NCBI GenBank assembly: GCA_015272215.1
Contig: JACYMD010000067.1
Span: forward strand, 1 to 36,408
DNA from: Rivularia sp. T60_A2020_040
GTDB taxonomy: Bacteria; Cyanobacteriota; Cyanobacteriia; Cyanobacteriales; Nostocaceae
Direction of reading: 5' to 3'
Length of the DNA: 36,408 nucleotides
Part shown: one piece after another, positions 27,331 to 35,616 of the stretch
How positions within the stretch are numbered: position 1 is the stretch's first letter
How the letters are laid out: the number at the start of each line of letters is the position of its first letter
The notes under the pieces: generated by a model
What the model saw: only the letters and a program-made list of their open reading frames with translations
What the model was told of the DNA's origin: nothing
Database searches by the model: none
Made by a program: the position numbers and the translations under genes

Positions 27331-27750
27331 TTTAATTCTCTGGTGAAAATTCCAAATTGTAGTCTAGTGCATAGTAAAAATGCTAAAATTGAATTACTCT
27401 AAATATAGAATACCTTTTGTATAAAGAAATTGACGTAATTCCAGACTCTTAAACCAAGAAATACATGAGTTATTTAAGTTACAAATCAGTTATGTTTAGA
27501 AGTATAAAAATACTCGTTAATACTTCAAATAAATTTATAGTTTGTAACTATTCGGTAGTAAAAAATCAATAGCCGATTTGAACTTAAGCAACCTTTATTT
27601 CTTGATCAGAGTCAAGTTAAGTAGCATACAAAAATTAGTTGTACAAAGATAAAAATTCAGGCAACATGACCACCTCAAATTAATTGCAGGGTGCGGTGTA
27701 AATAGTAAAAGTCATGTCTAGCTTAAGCCGAAAGCTACGGGGTTTCTCTT
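27331..27750. other. Leader region of the RsbW-like gene
   Basis: About 420 AT-rich bases without a gene. TTGATCAGAGTCAA at 27602-27615 is close to an FNR/CRP-family palindrome (TTGAT-N4-ATCAA with one change), 136 bp upstream of the next start. I cannot assign it a regulator. Confidence 0.4.
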
Positions 27751-28206
27751 GTGATTACCATTTCACTTCGTCCGGTAGGACGCAATTGGGGTACGATTAG
27801 TTTTGCCTCAACTCTATATCTCTGTCCAATTTTAGATTTGCTTTTGGCAGAAATCCCAGGAGAAATGCAAGCTGAGTTGAGACTAGGACTTCAAGAAGCC
27901 TTAGTCAATGCAGCAAAGCATGGCAATAATCTCGATCCTGGAAAAAAAGTTGTAGTTCGTTTTTCTTTAATTGATGATAGATATTGGTGGGTAATATCAG
28001 ATCAAGGTAAGGGATTTATTCCCGAATCCGATTGTGAAGAAAATCCCACCGAATATTTGCCACCTGATGAATCAGAAAATGGTCGCGGTTTATCAATACT
28101 GCATCTAATTTTCGATCAGGTGGAATGGAACCGTAGAGGTACGGAGTTACGACTATGCAAGCAGTTGGAGCATAGACGTAGTAGAATACCTTTGTTACGG
28201 AATTAG
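27751..28206 (+). CDS. RsbW-like anti-sigma-factor-type ATP-binding protein
   Basis: A 151-residue stand-alone HATPase_c protein. N-box EALVNAAKHGNN (49-60), G1 motif DQGKGF (84-89) and G2 motif GRGLSIL (111-117) are intact. This is the GHKL layout of RsbW/SpoIIAB-type Ser kinases, which phosphorylate anti-anti-sigma (STAS) proteins and bind sigma factors. No STAS or sigma gene is adjacent, so partner and target are unknown. The start is GTG at 27751; the open frame has no better ATG, and the hydrophobic-basic N-terminus fits the family. Confidence 0.85.
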   Translation: MITISLRPVGRNWGTISFASTLYLCPILDLLLAEIPGEMQAELRLGLQEALVNAAKHGNNLDPGKKVVVRFSLIDDRYWWVISDQGKGFIPESDCEENPTEYLPPDESENGRGLSILHLIFDQVEWNRRGTELRLCKQLEHRRSRIPLLRN

Positions 28207-28221
28207 TTAGGAGTTAGTTTT

Positions 28222-28250
28222 GTAGAGACGTAGCAATGCTACGTCTGTAC
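28222..28250. repeat. GTAGAGACGTAGCAAT palindromic repeat
   Basis: GTAGAGACGTAGC and GCTACGTCTGTAC pair almost perfectly around AAT. Related but degenerate copies lie at 35537-35565 and 36171-36196. Confidence 0.75.
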
Positions 28251-28311
28251 GGGAGTTAGGAGTTAAGAGTTAGGAGTTAAATTATAACAACTAACAACCA
28301 ATAATTAACAA

Positions 28312-28599
28312 CTAACTGTCTTTTTTTTGTCCGTGAGTTGGACAAGGTGGCGCACTAATAGAGCGATTTAACCAGCCAGTAGCTTGTTCTAATCTAAGTT
28401 GTGCTTCTTCGGGTTGTTCGTTTAAGAGAAATACAAGGGCGGCTGCGGTTTGTTCACAAGCGCGAACTTTGCGGTTAGACTTGAGACGATGCCAATCGCT
28501 AGGAGATATACTCAATCTCTCCAATAGAGCTTGAGCTAACTCTAATGTACTTATTTCTTGCAATTGACTAGTTTTAGGCAGTTGACTGGATTGAGACAT
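28312..28599 (-). CDS. Small hypothetical protein, 95 aa
   Basis: A soluble, helical 95-residue protein. Residues about 16-80 form predicted amphipathic helices (LELAQALLERLSISPSDW... and ACEQTAAALVFLLNEQPEEAQLRLEQATGWL). The tail has PPCPTHGQ. I believe it belongs to a small cyanobacteria-restricted family, but I cannot name it with certainty. It is divergent from the next gene with only 47 bp between starts, so the two promoters must overlap or be shared. Confidence 0.65.
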   Translation of the reverse strand: MSQSSQLPKTSQLQEISTLELAQALLERLSISPSDWHRLKSNRKVRACEQTAAALVFLLNEQPEEAQLRLEQATGWLNRSISAPPCPTHGQKKDS

Positions 28600-28646
28600 A
28601 ACGAAGAAGCTTTCAAAACGTTCTCTTTTACTGTAATACTTCCCTC

Positions 28647-29057
28647 ATGGAGTCGCCGAAAAAATCTTCTCAATCATCAACTGAGGAAAATTTAGAACAA
28701 GAATTGCAACAAGAAATATTATCAGTTGAGCAAAACCTGGGTGAGTTAAAACAACGGTATGCTCAGATGCTCGCTGATAAACAGCGTCAGATAGAGCTAG
28801 TACGACATTCTGACGAAGTAAAAAAACAGCTGCAACAAACAACAACGCGAACTTTAAAAGCAGAGTTGAAGCAGATTCAAGAAAAATTAGAAAATTTAGA
28901 CAATGCTTTAGGATTGTTTTCCGAGACTTATTTAGTGCTGTTTGGTGGTAGCGTTATATTTACAAAAAGCGGTTTGAAAGACTTGTTTTGGCAAGTAGTC
29001 CGTTTTGGTGGATTGGGCGTTATCATAGGCTGGTTATTAAAGTCTGTAGTTAGTTGA
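28647..29057 (+). CDS. Coiled-coil protein with C-terminal membrane segment
   Basis: A 136-residue protein with no recognised family. Residues about 15-87 are a charged Glu/Gln/Leu coiled coil (EQELQQEILSVEQNL through QIQEKLENLDNAL). Residues about 92-106 and 113-134 are hydrophobic (FGGLGVIIGWLLKSVV), suggesting a tail-anchored or hairpin membrane protein with the coil in the cytoplasm. It is divergently paired with the 95-aa gene. A scaffolding role would be a guess. Confidence 0.65.
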   Translation: MESPKKSSQSSTEENLEQELQQEILSVEQNLGELKQRYAQMLADKQRQIELVRHSDEVKKQLQQTTTRTLKAELKQIQEKLENLDNALGLFSETYLVLFGGSVIFTKSGLKDLFWQVVRFGGLGVIIGWLLKSVVS

Positions 29058-29077
29058 CAGTTGACAGTTGACAGTTG
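29052..29077. repeat. AGTTGAC tandem heptamer repeat
   Basis: Three to four copies of AGTTGAC overlap the stop codon of the coiled-coil gene. The same unit occurs at 21231-21262. Confidence 0.9.
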
Positions 29078-29098
29078 TTGGTTGTTGATTGATGGTTG

Positions 29099-29167
29099 AC
29101 ATCCACCATCCACTAACCACTATCTACTAACTACTAACTACTAACCACTATCGACTAACTACTAACA
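29099..29167. repeat. CTAACTA degenerate tandem repeats
   Basis: About nine imperfect CTAACTA/CCACTAT units lie in the short gap before asnS. They are complementary in type to the bioY-lspA spacer repeats. Confidence 0.8.
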
Positions 29168-29199
29168 GCACTTAATTTTTATTATCGGAAGCAAAATAT

Positions 29200-30591
29200 A
29201 TGATAGAAAGACGGATTGCAGAAATATTACGCAGCGCTCAACCTGATGAATTAATCAAGGTGCAAGGTTGGGTAAGAACGAAACGTGAATTAAAAGGCTT
29301 TGCATTTATTGAAGTTAATGATGGTTCATCTCTGGCTAATTTGCAAGTTGTATTAGACGAAGATTTACCAGATTATGAGAATATATTAAAACAATTAAAT
29401 ACAGGTGCTTCTGTGGAGGCATCAGGAATACTGGTTGAGTCTCAAGGGAAAGCACAAAGAATTGAATTAAAAGCGCAAACGCTGAAAGTTTATGGTGAAG
29501 CAAATCCCGAAACTTATCCCCTACAGAAAAAACGCCATTCCTTTGAGTTTCTCAGAACAATTGGACATTTACGCAGCCGTACTAATTCCTTGGGTGCGGT
29601 TTTTCGGGTGCGTAACGCTTGTGCAGCGGCAATTCATGAATTTTTCCAACAGCGTGGCTTTTTGTGGGTACATACACCGATTATCACCGCTAGCGACTGC
29701 GAAGGTGCGGGAGAGCTTTTCAGCGTTACTAGTTTGGATTTAAATAACGTTCCATTAACGTCAGATAAGCAGGTAGACTACAGTAAAGACTTTTTTGGTA
29801 AACCAACATATTTAACAGTCAGTGGTCAGTTAGAAGCCGAAATTATGGCAATGACCTTTGGTAATGTTTACACATTTGGTCCTACCTTCCGTGCAGAAAA
29901 TTCTAACACTTCGCGTCACCTGGCAGAATTTTGGATGGTTGAGCCGGAAATGGCTTTTTGTCAACTATCTGAAGACATGGATTTGGCTGAGGAATTTCTC
30001 AGATATGTTTTTAAATATGTAATGGAAAAATGTCCCGAAGATATGGATTTTTTCAATTTGCGAGTTGATAAAACAGTTTTAGAAACCGCAGAAAATATTA
30101 TTAATAATCAGTTTGAACGAATTACTTATACTGAAGCTGTCAAACTATTAGAAAAAGCCGATGTCCAATTTGAATATCCGGTAAATTGGGGTTTAGATTT
30201 ACAATCAGAACACGAACGTTATTTGTGCGAACAACTTTTTAAAAAGCCGGTTATTGTGAGTGATTATCCCACAGAAATTAAAGCATTTTATATGCGGTTG
30301 AGTGATGATGAAAAAACTGTTGCTGCGATGGATGTTTTAGCACCGAAAATCGGCGAAATTATCGGCGGTTCCCAGCGTGAGGAAAGGTATGATGTATTGG
30401 AACACCGGATTAAAGCTCAAGGAATGAAACCAGAAGATTTATGGTGGTACATGGATTTAAGACGTTATGGTACAGTACCTCATGCTGGTTTTGGATTGGG
30501 TTTTGAAAGATTAGTGCAGTTTATGACAGGAATGGGGAATATTCGCGATGTGATTCCGTTTCCCCGTACTCCAGAGAATGCTGAGTTTTAG
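29200..30591 (+). CDS. asnS: Asparagine-tRNA ligase
   Basis: A class IIb aminoacyl-tRNA synthetase of 463 residues, which charges tRNA-Asn. N-terminal OB-fold anticodon-binding domain (about 1-105, with [23 protein letters not shown]). Class II motif 1 lies around [16 protein letters not shown], motif 2 is [21 protein letters not shown], and motif 3 is [21 protein letters not shown]. The asparagine-type insertion after GAGELFSV separates it from AspRS. Complete and of normal length; stands alone after a repeat-filled gap. Confidence 0.96.
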   Translation: MIERRIAEILRSAQPDELIKVQGWVRTKRELKGFAFIEVNDGSSLANLQVVLDEDLPDYENILKQLNTGASVEASGILVESQGKAQRIELKAQTLKVYGEANPETYPLQKKRHSFEFLRTIGHLRSRTNSLGAVFRVRNACAAAIHEFFQQRGFLWVHTPIITASDCEGAGELFSVTSLDLNNVPLTSDKQVDYSKDFFGKPTYLTVSGQLEAEIMAMTFGNVYTFGPTFRAENSNTSRHLAEFWMVEPEMAFCQLSEDMDLAEEFLRYVFKYVMEKCPEDMDFFNLRVDKTVLETAENIINNQFERITYTEAVKLLEKADVQFEYPVNWGLDLQSEHERYLCEQLFKKPVIVSDYPTEIKAFYMRLSDDEKTVAAMDVLAPKIGEIIGGSQREERYDVLEHRIKAQGMKPEDLWWYMDLRRYGTVPHAGFGLGFERLVQFMTGMGNIRDVIPFPRTPENAEF

Positions 30592-31113
30592 CTTCTATAA
30601 ATGTAGGGTGTGTGACGCTAGGAGAGAATTTGGTTAAAAATTGAGAGACTTGTAGCGTTATACCAATTTTTTATGAAGCTGCATAGAACTTTACCCCACC
30701 CTAACCCTCCCCTTATAAAGGAGAGGGAATTGGACTCTATTGTTTCCCCCCAATACATCGGGGGATTAAGGGGGGTAATTAGATTTGTGTATACAGCCAA
30801 GGATTCTTTACTATTCGTCTTCACATTAAATTGGTATTACGCACCAATCTGTTAGCATCAGAATTATATAGTTTTTAACGCAAAGGAATGCGTTCGCAAA
30901 GCGTCTCGCAGAGAAGGTAAGCGCAGAGGAACGCAGAGTTTTTTCACTCATCTTTTAAATAATTTCAATGACGCGGATTGTACGGTTAAGTTTGAGTAGA
31001 GATTCGAGATTCATGATGGAAGGAAGTTAAGAATTGGGAGTTATGATAAATTTAATTTGAGGATTAGTATATTATCCAGGAAAAAAACTAGGGAAGCTAT
31101 AATTATTAATGTA
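30592..31113. other. Repeat-filled junction between core and accessory regions
   Basis: About 520 bases without a gene. The stretch 30692-30780 has C-rich then G-rich blocks (CCCACCCTAACCCTCCCC, and CCCCCC...GGGGGATTAAGGGGGG) that can fold on themselves. The stretch 30880-30940 carries AACGCAAAGGAATGCG and CGCAGAGGAACGCAGAG units. Both resemble dispersed multicopy repeats of Nostocales genomes. The accessory genes begin here. Confidence 0.6.
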
Positions 31114-31413
31114 ATGCACGTTATTAGTCGTAGAAAATTACGAGAATATTCCCGACAACACGCAGATTGCGAACAAGGATTAGATGACTGGTATAAAATT
31201 GCAAGTAAAGCTAATTGGGCAAACTTGATAGAAGTGCAAACAGCTTATCCTCAAGCAGAAGCGGTGAGTAATTTCACAGTTTTTAATATTAAAGGTAATA
31301 AATACAGATTGATTGTTAGTATTAACTATGAAAAACAGGTCATCTATATTAAATATGTTTTAACTCACGCAGAATATGATAAAGATAAGTGGAAAAATGA
31401 CCCTTACTATTAA
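31114..31413 (+). CDS. higB: HigB-type toxin (RelE superfamily mRNA interferase)
   Basis: A 99-residue toxin counted from MHVISRRKLREYSRQH. The frame extends 19 codons upstream with atypical sequence, so I use the ATG at 31114, which matches HigB length and N-terminus. Family features: DDWYKIASKANWANLIEVQ at about 24-42 and the C-terminal KYRLIVSINYEKQVIYIKYVLTHAEYDK, in which the basic and terminal His/Tyr residues contribute to ribosome-dependent mRNA cleavage. The toxin precedes the antitoxin, as in higBA, and overlaps it by 17 bases. Confidence 0.9.
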   Translation: MHVISRRKLREYSRQHADCEQGLDDWYKIASKANWANLIEVQTAYPQAEAVSNFTVFNIKGNKYRLIVSINYEKQVIYIKYVLTHAEYDKDKWKNDPYY

Positions 31414-31801
31414 CTCAGAAATTTATAGTCAATTACTCTCTAAATATCAACCTCGAATTATCCAGACAGAAGCAGAGAATGAATATTTTTTAGAGATTGT
31501 AGAGGAATTGTTAGCGCGTCAAAATCTCACGATAGAGGAAAATACGATTTTAGACTTATTAGTCAAATTAATTGAAGATTTTGAAGAAAAATACTATCAA
31601 TTAAATAAATCTACACCCCATTCTCGAATACTTCATCTTATGGAAGCGCAAGATATGACGAAGGATAATTTATTACAAGTTTTTGGCTCTCTTGAAATTG
31701 TTGATCAAGTTATCAATGGTGATTTAGAAATAACTCCTCAACAGGCTCAAAAATTAGGTAATTTATTTCATGTTGATGCAAGTTTATTTATGGAAGATTA
31801 A
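31397..31801 (+). CDS. higA: HigA-type antitoxin
   Basis: The cognate antitoxin of HigB. I choose the Met at 31397 (MTLTINSEIYS, 134 residues) over the upstream in-frame start at 31376. The C-terminal part (about 85-134) is a helix-turn-helix-like domain: SRILHLMEAQDMTKDNLLQVFGSLEIVDQVINGDLEITPQQAQKLG split over several helices, as in XRE/HigA DNA-binding domains. The N-terminal helical part would mask the toxin. It overlaps higB by 17 bases, so the two are translationally coupled. It likely represses its own operon. Confidence 0.88.
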   Translation: MTLTINSEIYSQLLSKYQPRIIQTEAENEYFLEIVEELLARQNLTIEENTILDLLVKLIEDFEEKYYQLNKSTPHSRILHLMEAQDMTKDNLLQVFGSLEIVDQVINGDLEITPQQAQKLGNLFHVDASLFMED

Positions 31802-31845
31802 TTAACTTATAATAAAAATACATCATAATAGTTAGCGGTGTAATC

Positions 31846-32130
31846 ATGCAATCACTTTTTTGGACTGTAGAAGAAGTGGCTCGCAGAGCTAAAGAATTTT
31901 ACGAAAATGATATTCGCTCCTGTGTTGAACATGGCGATAATATTGGCAAGATGATTGTGATTGATGCTGAAACAGGCGAATATGGAATTGATCAAAGCGG
32001 TGTAGAATCAGCATTAATGTTAAAACAAAAGAATCCCCAAGCGAGATTATTTACTATGCGGATTGGTTATGATGTTGCTGTCAGCTTTGGACATGCTCCA
32101 ACGTACTTCCCAACAAACCCAGTAAAATAA
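31846..32130 (+). CDS. Small cyanobacterial hypothetical protein with repeat-derived C-terminus
   Basis: A 94-residue protein of a small family I recall from cyanobacteria but cannot name. The core has VARRAKEFYENDIRSCVE at about 8-25, IGKMIVIDAETGEYGID at about 33-49, and ARLFTMRIGYDVAVSFG at about 66-82. Remembered relatives end soon after RIGYDVAVSFG. Here the last nine residues (TYFPTNPVK) are encoded by a 20-bp sequence that recurs exactly at 33118 and 33194 in non-coding repeats, so the end of this gene seems overwritten. It lies between higBA and a second toxin-antitoxin set. Function unknown. Confidence 0.7.
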   Translation: MQSLFWTVEEVARRAKEFYENDIRSCVEHGDNIGKMIVIDAETGEYGIDQSGVESALMLKQKNPQARLFTMRIGYDVAVSFGHAPTYFPTNPVK

Positions 32131-32196
32131 GCTAAGTGAAAGTCAATGCGATCTATAATTTGAGAATAGAGAAAACAGTAAGACAAACACCCTGCA

Positions 32197-32463
32197 ATGA
32201 GTATTTCCCTAACTCCTGAATTAGAGCAGTTTATCCAAAGTCAAGTAGCAAGTGGTAAATATACCTCCACGGAAGAGGTGATTATTGCGGGTATTAAATT
32301 GCTGGAGGAAAGGGAAAATATTTACAAAGGTAGATTTGAGGAATTAAAACGGGAAATTGCGATTGGGGTTGAAGCTTCCGAACGTGGGGAAGTGATTGAC
32401 GGGGAGATAGTTTTTTGTCAACTAGAGCAGAAATTACAACAGCGTCGTCAACAAGTTGATTAA
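32197..32463 (+). CDS. ParD-like ribbon-helix-helix antitoxin
   Basis: An 88-residue protein starting MSISLTPELEQFIQSQVASG, then KYTSTEEVIIAGIKLLEER: the ParD/CopG ribbon-helix-helix N-terminus and dimerising helices. The C-terminal half is charged and probably disordered until it binds a toxin. ParD is normally followed at once by parE. Here the next gene is a different antitoxin family, 39 bp away, and only after that comes a ParE/RelE-type toxin. It may share that toxin or be an orphan. Confidence 0.85.
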   Translation: MSISLTPELEQFIQSQVASGKYTSTEEVIIAGIKLLEERENIYKGRFEELKREIAIGVEASERGEVIDGEIVFCQLEQKLQQRRQQVD

Positions 32464-32502
32464 CTTAAAATTATCAACAATAGTCAATTTAAACAAATAA
32501 CC

Positions 32503-32730
32503 ATGCACCCTATATTAAAGGTCAATATTTCCGAATTGAGCATATCCGAACGAATCCAACTAGCTGAGGATTTATGGGATAGTATTTTGTTGGAATGTGA
32601 TGCTTCGGAATTTCCCTTAAGTGAAGGTCAAAAACAAGAAATAGATAGACGTTTAGAATTACGTCGTCAAAATCCGCAGCAGGGTTCCACTTGGGAAGAG
32701 GTTAAGCAGCGATTGGGTTTTGATAAATGA
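32503..32730 (+). CDS. Addiction-module antitoxin (Unstab_antitox-like)
   Basis: A 75-residue protein of the putative addiction module component family: LSISERIQLAEDLWDSIL at about 12-29, then LSEGQKQEIDRRLELRRQNPQQGSTWEEVKQRL to near the end. These proteins have no obvious DNA-binding fold and neutralise RelE/ParE toxins. Its stop overlaps the toxin start by four bases (ATGA), a typical coupled antitoxin-toxin pair. Confidence 0.88.
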   Translation: MHPILKVNISELSISERIQLAEDLWDSILLECDASEFPLSEGQKQEIDRRLELRRQNPQQGSTWEEVKQRLGFDK

Positions 32731-33026
32731 GTTATCAGCTAATTATTAGTCCAGAAGCGGAATTTGATATCGAAGATGCTTTTAAATGGTACGAAGAAAG
32801 TAGTTCCGGGTTAGGTTCAGAATTTGTCCGTGCTGTTGATAGCTGTTTGGCGCTAATCGGACGTAATCCTTTTGCCTATCCCAAAGTGTACCAGGAAGTG
32901 CGACGAGTATTAATACGTCGATTTCCTTATGGGGTAATGTATGTTGTGGAAGAAGATGTCATTACAATAATTGCCTGCTTTCACGTTAAACGTGACCCTA
33001 AAGAATGGCAAGATAGGAGTAGTTAA
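32727..33026 (+). CDS. ParE/RelE-family toxin
   Basis: A 99-residue toxin beginning MSYQLIISPEAEFDIEDAFKWYEESS, the usual alpha-helical start of ParE/RelE proteins. It continues with GSEFVRAVDSCLALIGRNPFAYP and ends in RRVLIRRFPYGVMYVVEEDVITIIACFHVKRDPKEW, with the conserved arginine/phenylalanine strand. Whether it is a gyrase poison or an mRNA interferase cannot be told. It is coupled to the upstream antitoxin and ends just before a repeat block. Confidence 0.9.
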   Translation: MSYQLIISPEAEFDIEDAFKWYEESSSGLGSEFVRAVDSCLALIGRNPFAYPKVYQEVRRVLIRRFPYGVMYVVEEDVITIIACFHVKRDPKEWQDRSS

Positions 33027-33062
33027 CACACCAAAAAACCTGACTGCGATAAAGGGTGCGAT

Positions 33063-33214
33063 CGCACTCCAACTCAAAACACCAAAAACCGTCATTCTCA
33101 GCAACAAGCGATTGCATTTCCCAACAAACCCAGTAAATCGCACTCCATCTCAAAACACCAAAAACCGTCATTCTCAGCAACAAGCGATCGCATTTCCCAA
33201 CAAACCCAGTAAAT
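33063..33214. repeat. 76-bp direct tandem duplication
   Basis: Two copies, starting at 33063 and 33139, differ at only a few positions. A third degenerate fragment follows from 33215. Each contains AAAACACCAAAAACCGTCAT, GCGATYGC and the TTCCCAACAAACCCAGTAAA element that also ends the gene at 31846. Confidence 0.92.
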
Positions 33215-33248
33215 CGCATTCTCCAACAAACCTACTAAAAACTCCCTC

Positions 33249-33336
33249 TGTCATTGCGACGTAAGGAAGCAATCTCAACATCTTAAACACCAACGAGTCA
33301 AAGCGATCGCTTCATTTCGCTACACTTGCAATGACG
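33249..33336. repeat. TCATTGCGA / TGCAATGAC inverted repeat element
   Basis: GTCATTGCGACGTAAGGAAG on the left and CTACACTTGCAATGACGG on the right form an imperfect palindrome enclosing AAGCGATCGCTTC. This is a common dispersed bacterial repeat type, lying directly downstream of the NLR stop. Confidence 0.65.
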
Positions 33337-33340
33337 GAAG

Positions 33341-35461
33341 TTAAAAATCCCCCCCATTTTCTTGCATCTGTGTGCGTAAATATTCCAGGTTTTCCCGAAT
33401 AGTCACTGTATTGGGATGATTTGTACCCAAAACCCGCTCTGCAATCTCCAAAGCTTGAATGAGAAGTGGTTCTGCTGCTTCGTACTTTCCTTGGGAGCGG
33501 TAAAGTGCAGCTAAATTGTTCAAACTGGTTGCAATGTAGGGATGATTAACTCCGAGTAGCTGTTTAAATAACTCCAAAGCTTGGATGAGAAGTGGTTCTG
33601 CTGCTTCGTACCTTCCCTGGGAATAGTAGAGATTAGCTAAATTGTTCAAACTGTTTGCAACGTCGGGATGATTAACTCCGAGTAGCTGTTTAAATAACTC
33701 CAAAGCTTGGATGAAAAGTGGTTCTGCTGCTTCGTACCTTCCCTGGGAACGGTAGAGTTCAGCTAAATTGTTCAAACTCATTGCAACGTCGGGATGATTT
33801 TCTCCGAGTAGCTGTTTAGATAACTCCAAAGCTTGGATGTAAAGTGGTTCTGCTGCTTCGTACCTTCCCTGGGAATTGTAGAGATAAGCTAAATTGTTCA
33901 AACTCATTGCAACGTCGGGATGATTTTCTCCGAGTAGCTGTTTACTTAACTCCAATGCTTGGATGTAAAGTGGTTCCGCTGCTTCGTACCTTCCCTGGGA
34001 ACAGTAGAGTACAGCTAAATTGTTCAAACTGGTTGCAACGTGGGGATGATTTTCTCCTAAGCGCGATATGACTGCTGATACGCATTGTTGACACCAAGGT
34101 TCTGCTAATGCATACAAACCCTGTCCATCGTAATACCTAGCTAAACCAGTAAAAGCCCAAGCTAAATTTTCATCGCTGACTGTATCGGTTAAGTTTTCGG
34201 CGATTTCTGTTAAGTGGGGAATAGCTGTTTTAACTGAGTTGATAAATTCTAAAGTTGGTGTATAGGAAATTGTTTGAGCAATTTCCATAAAAGTGCTGGT
34301 AAATGCTTGTTTAATTTCATTGCTTTCCCCATCTGCGGTTAATTTGGTTTTTAAAAACTCTCGAATTAAGGGATGAATCTTATAACCATATAAATCATCT
34401 TCTTCTAAACATTGCACCAAATGACGTTGGTAAAGTTGATCAATTGCTGTCTCCACATCCGACTCATCCCAGTTGAGGGATTTCGCTGTCGTTTCCACCC
34501 ATTCCCACACAAAAATATCTGCTGCAAATAAACTCAATAACCCGGCTATTTTTTGGGTTTCTGGATTCAATTCCACCCAACTTAACTCAAATGCAGCTAA
34601 AACCCCTCGTTGTGCGGTACTCAATCCCTTTTGTTGGGGATTAATTGCTTGCTGTTGCAGTCGCTGCTGTTGTAACAACTCCAGCATTTTCCCTAACGTG
34701 AAATGGGGAGGTTTTTTCTTGATATACCGTCCCACTAATTCTATCCCTAACGGTAAATATCCTAACCATTTACATAATTCCTCGGCTGTTGCTAATTCCT
34801 TATTTACCTTTGTTTTCCCAATAATATTAGTTAATAGCTGTAATCCTTCCTTTTGTGACAACACATCGAGAGATATTTCCTCAATATTGGTGTCGAGATT
34901 TCGCAATCTAGTTGTCATCAAAAACCGGAAGCGATGATTTGAAGGAATTAACTCAGCAAACCCTTCTAAATTCGTCACATCATCCAAAACCACCAACACC
35001 AAACCTTGCGGTGGTTGCCAATTTTGCCAACACCAAGCTACTTGTTGAATCAGCGTCAATGCATTTCCTTGAAAATCCTGCTGGGGAACTTCCAAACCCA
35101 TTTGTAGCTGTACAAATTGAATAATTCCCGCAGCTAAATTGCTATCTCTGGCATTTAACCAACAAACCCCACCGGGATAATCATTTGTATGTTCCCTCGC
35201 ATATTTTACCGCCAATTCCGTCTTGCCAATCCCACCCATTCCCGATACCGCAGAAATCGCTACGGTGTTATTTTCTTGGTGCAATTTTTCGTGAATTAGT
35301 TCTAATTCGTCACTGCGTCCAACGAAATGGGAAACACCAGAATAAGGAATATAATTGACTGCTGTTGCAACTTTTTGTGGTGAATTAAAGTTAAATGTAT
35401 TATCTTTAATTACGTTAATTCCGTCTTTAATATTTATCCCTTGCCAGGTTTCATTCGTCAT
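33341..35461 (-). CDS. NB-ARC / TPR STAND NTPase (bacterial NLR) with N-terminal amyloid-like tag
   Basis: A 706-residue signal-transduction ATPase. Residues 2-25 are a short N/G/aromatic tag (WQGINIK..., ending NTFNF) shared with the C-terminus of the adjacent effector gene. The NB-ARC region spans about 45-380: Walker A GMGGIGKT (74-81), Walker B LVVLDD (156-161), sensor-type MTTR (182-185), GLPL-like LGYLPLGIEL (233-242), and an MHD-like KIHPLIREF with His363. From about 430 comes the TPR sensor: five 42-residue repeats starting at 469, 511, 553, 595 and 637, plus a partial at 679, of the kinesin-light-chain type. There is no enzymatic effector domain, so it must signal to a partner, presumably the gene 155 bp upstream on the same strand. 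Role: probable immune or programmed-death sensor. Confidence 0.9.
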   Translation of the reverse strand: MTNETWQGINIKDGINVIKDNTFNFNSPQKVATAVNYIPYSGVSHFVGRSDELELIHEKLHQENNTVAISAVSGMGGIGKTELAVKYAREHTNDYPGGVCWLNARDSNLAAGIIQFVQLQMGLEVPQQDFQGNALTLIQQVAWCWQNWQPPQGLVLVVLDDVTNLEGFAELIPSNHRFRFLMTTRLRNLDTNIEEISLDVLSQKEGLQLLTNIIGKTKVNKELATAEELCKWLGYLPLGIELVGRYIKKKPPHFTLGKMLELLQQQRLQQQAINPQQKGLSTAQRGVLAAFELSWVELNPETQKIAGLLSLFAADIFVWEWVETTAKSLNWDESDVETAIDQLYQRHLVQCLEEDDLYGYKIHPLIREFLKTKLTADGESNEIKQAFTSTFMEIAQTISYTPTLEFINSVKTAIPHLTEIAENLTDTVSDENLAWAFTGLARYYDGQGLYALAEPWCQQCVSAVISRLGENHPHVATSLNNLAVLYCSQGRYEAAEPLYIQALELSKQLLGENHPDVAMSLNNLAYLYNSQGRYEAAEPLYIQALELSKQLLGENHPDVAMSLNNLAELYRSQGRYEAAEPLFIQALELFKQLLGVNHPDVANSLNNLANLYYSQGRYEAAEPLLIQALELFKQLLGVNHPYIATSLNNLAALYRSQGKYEAAEPLLIQALEIAERVLGTNHPNTVTIRENLEYLRTQMQENGGDF
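33392..34057 (-). repeat. 126-bp tandem repeats encoding the TPR array
   Basis: Consecutive 126-bp units encode GENHPDVAMSLNNLA..LY-type repeats. Central units are nearly identical in DNA (shared blocks such as TTGTTCAAACTCATTGCAAC), which indicates recent duplication or gene conversion of the sensor region. Confidence 0.9.
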
Positions 35462-35536
35462 TTTAAATATATTTATATAATAATTTTAAGACTTACGCAC
35501 ATCGTAATCAATGATTTGTTTTCCCTGGAAATTTCG

Positions 35537-35565
35537 GGAGACGTAGCAATACGCCCCGTCTCTAC
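35537..35565. repeat. GGAGACGTAGCAAT repeat in the effector-NLR gap
   Basis: A degenerate copy of the palindromic element at 28222-28250 (GAGACGTAGCAATACGCCCCGTCTCTAC core). It is the only notable structure in the 155-bp spacer. Confidence 0.6.
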
Positions 35566-35616
35566 AAGCTGTGGGAATTTGTGAATAAGAGGTTGGGGAT
35601 AGGTTATGTTTTATTT

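Larger units (their letters stand above)
33027..33340. other. Non-coding repeat block between toxin and NLR genes
   Basis: About 310 bases between the converging toxin and NLR genes, made almost wholly of dispersed repeats: the 76-bp duplication, HIP1 octamers at 33058 and elsewhere, and a TCATTGCGA-type palindromic element. Short open frames on both strands here are repeat artefacts. Confidence 0.8.

Noticed and set aside
33063-33214. CRISPR array
   Set aside because: The two 76-bp copies are directly adjacent with no unique spacers, and other repeats in the window are heptamers.
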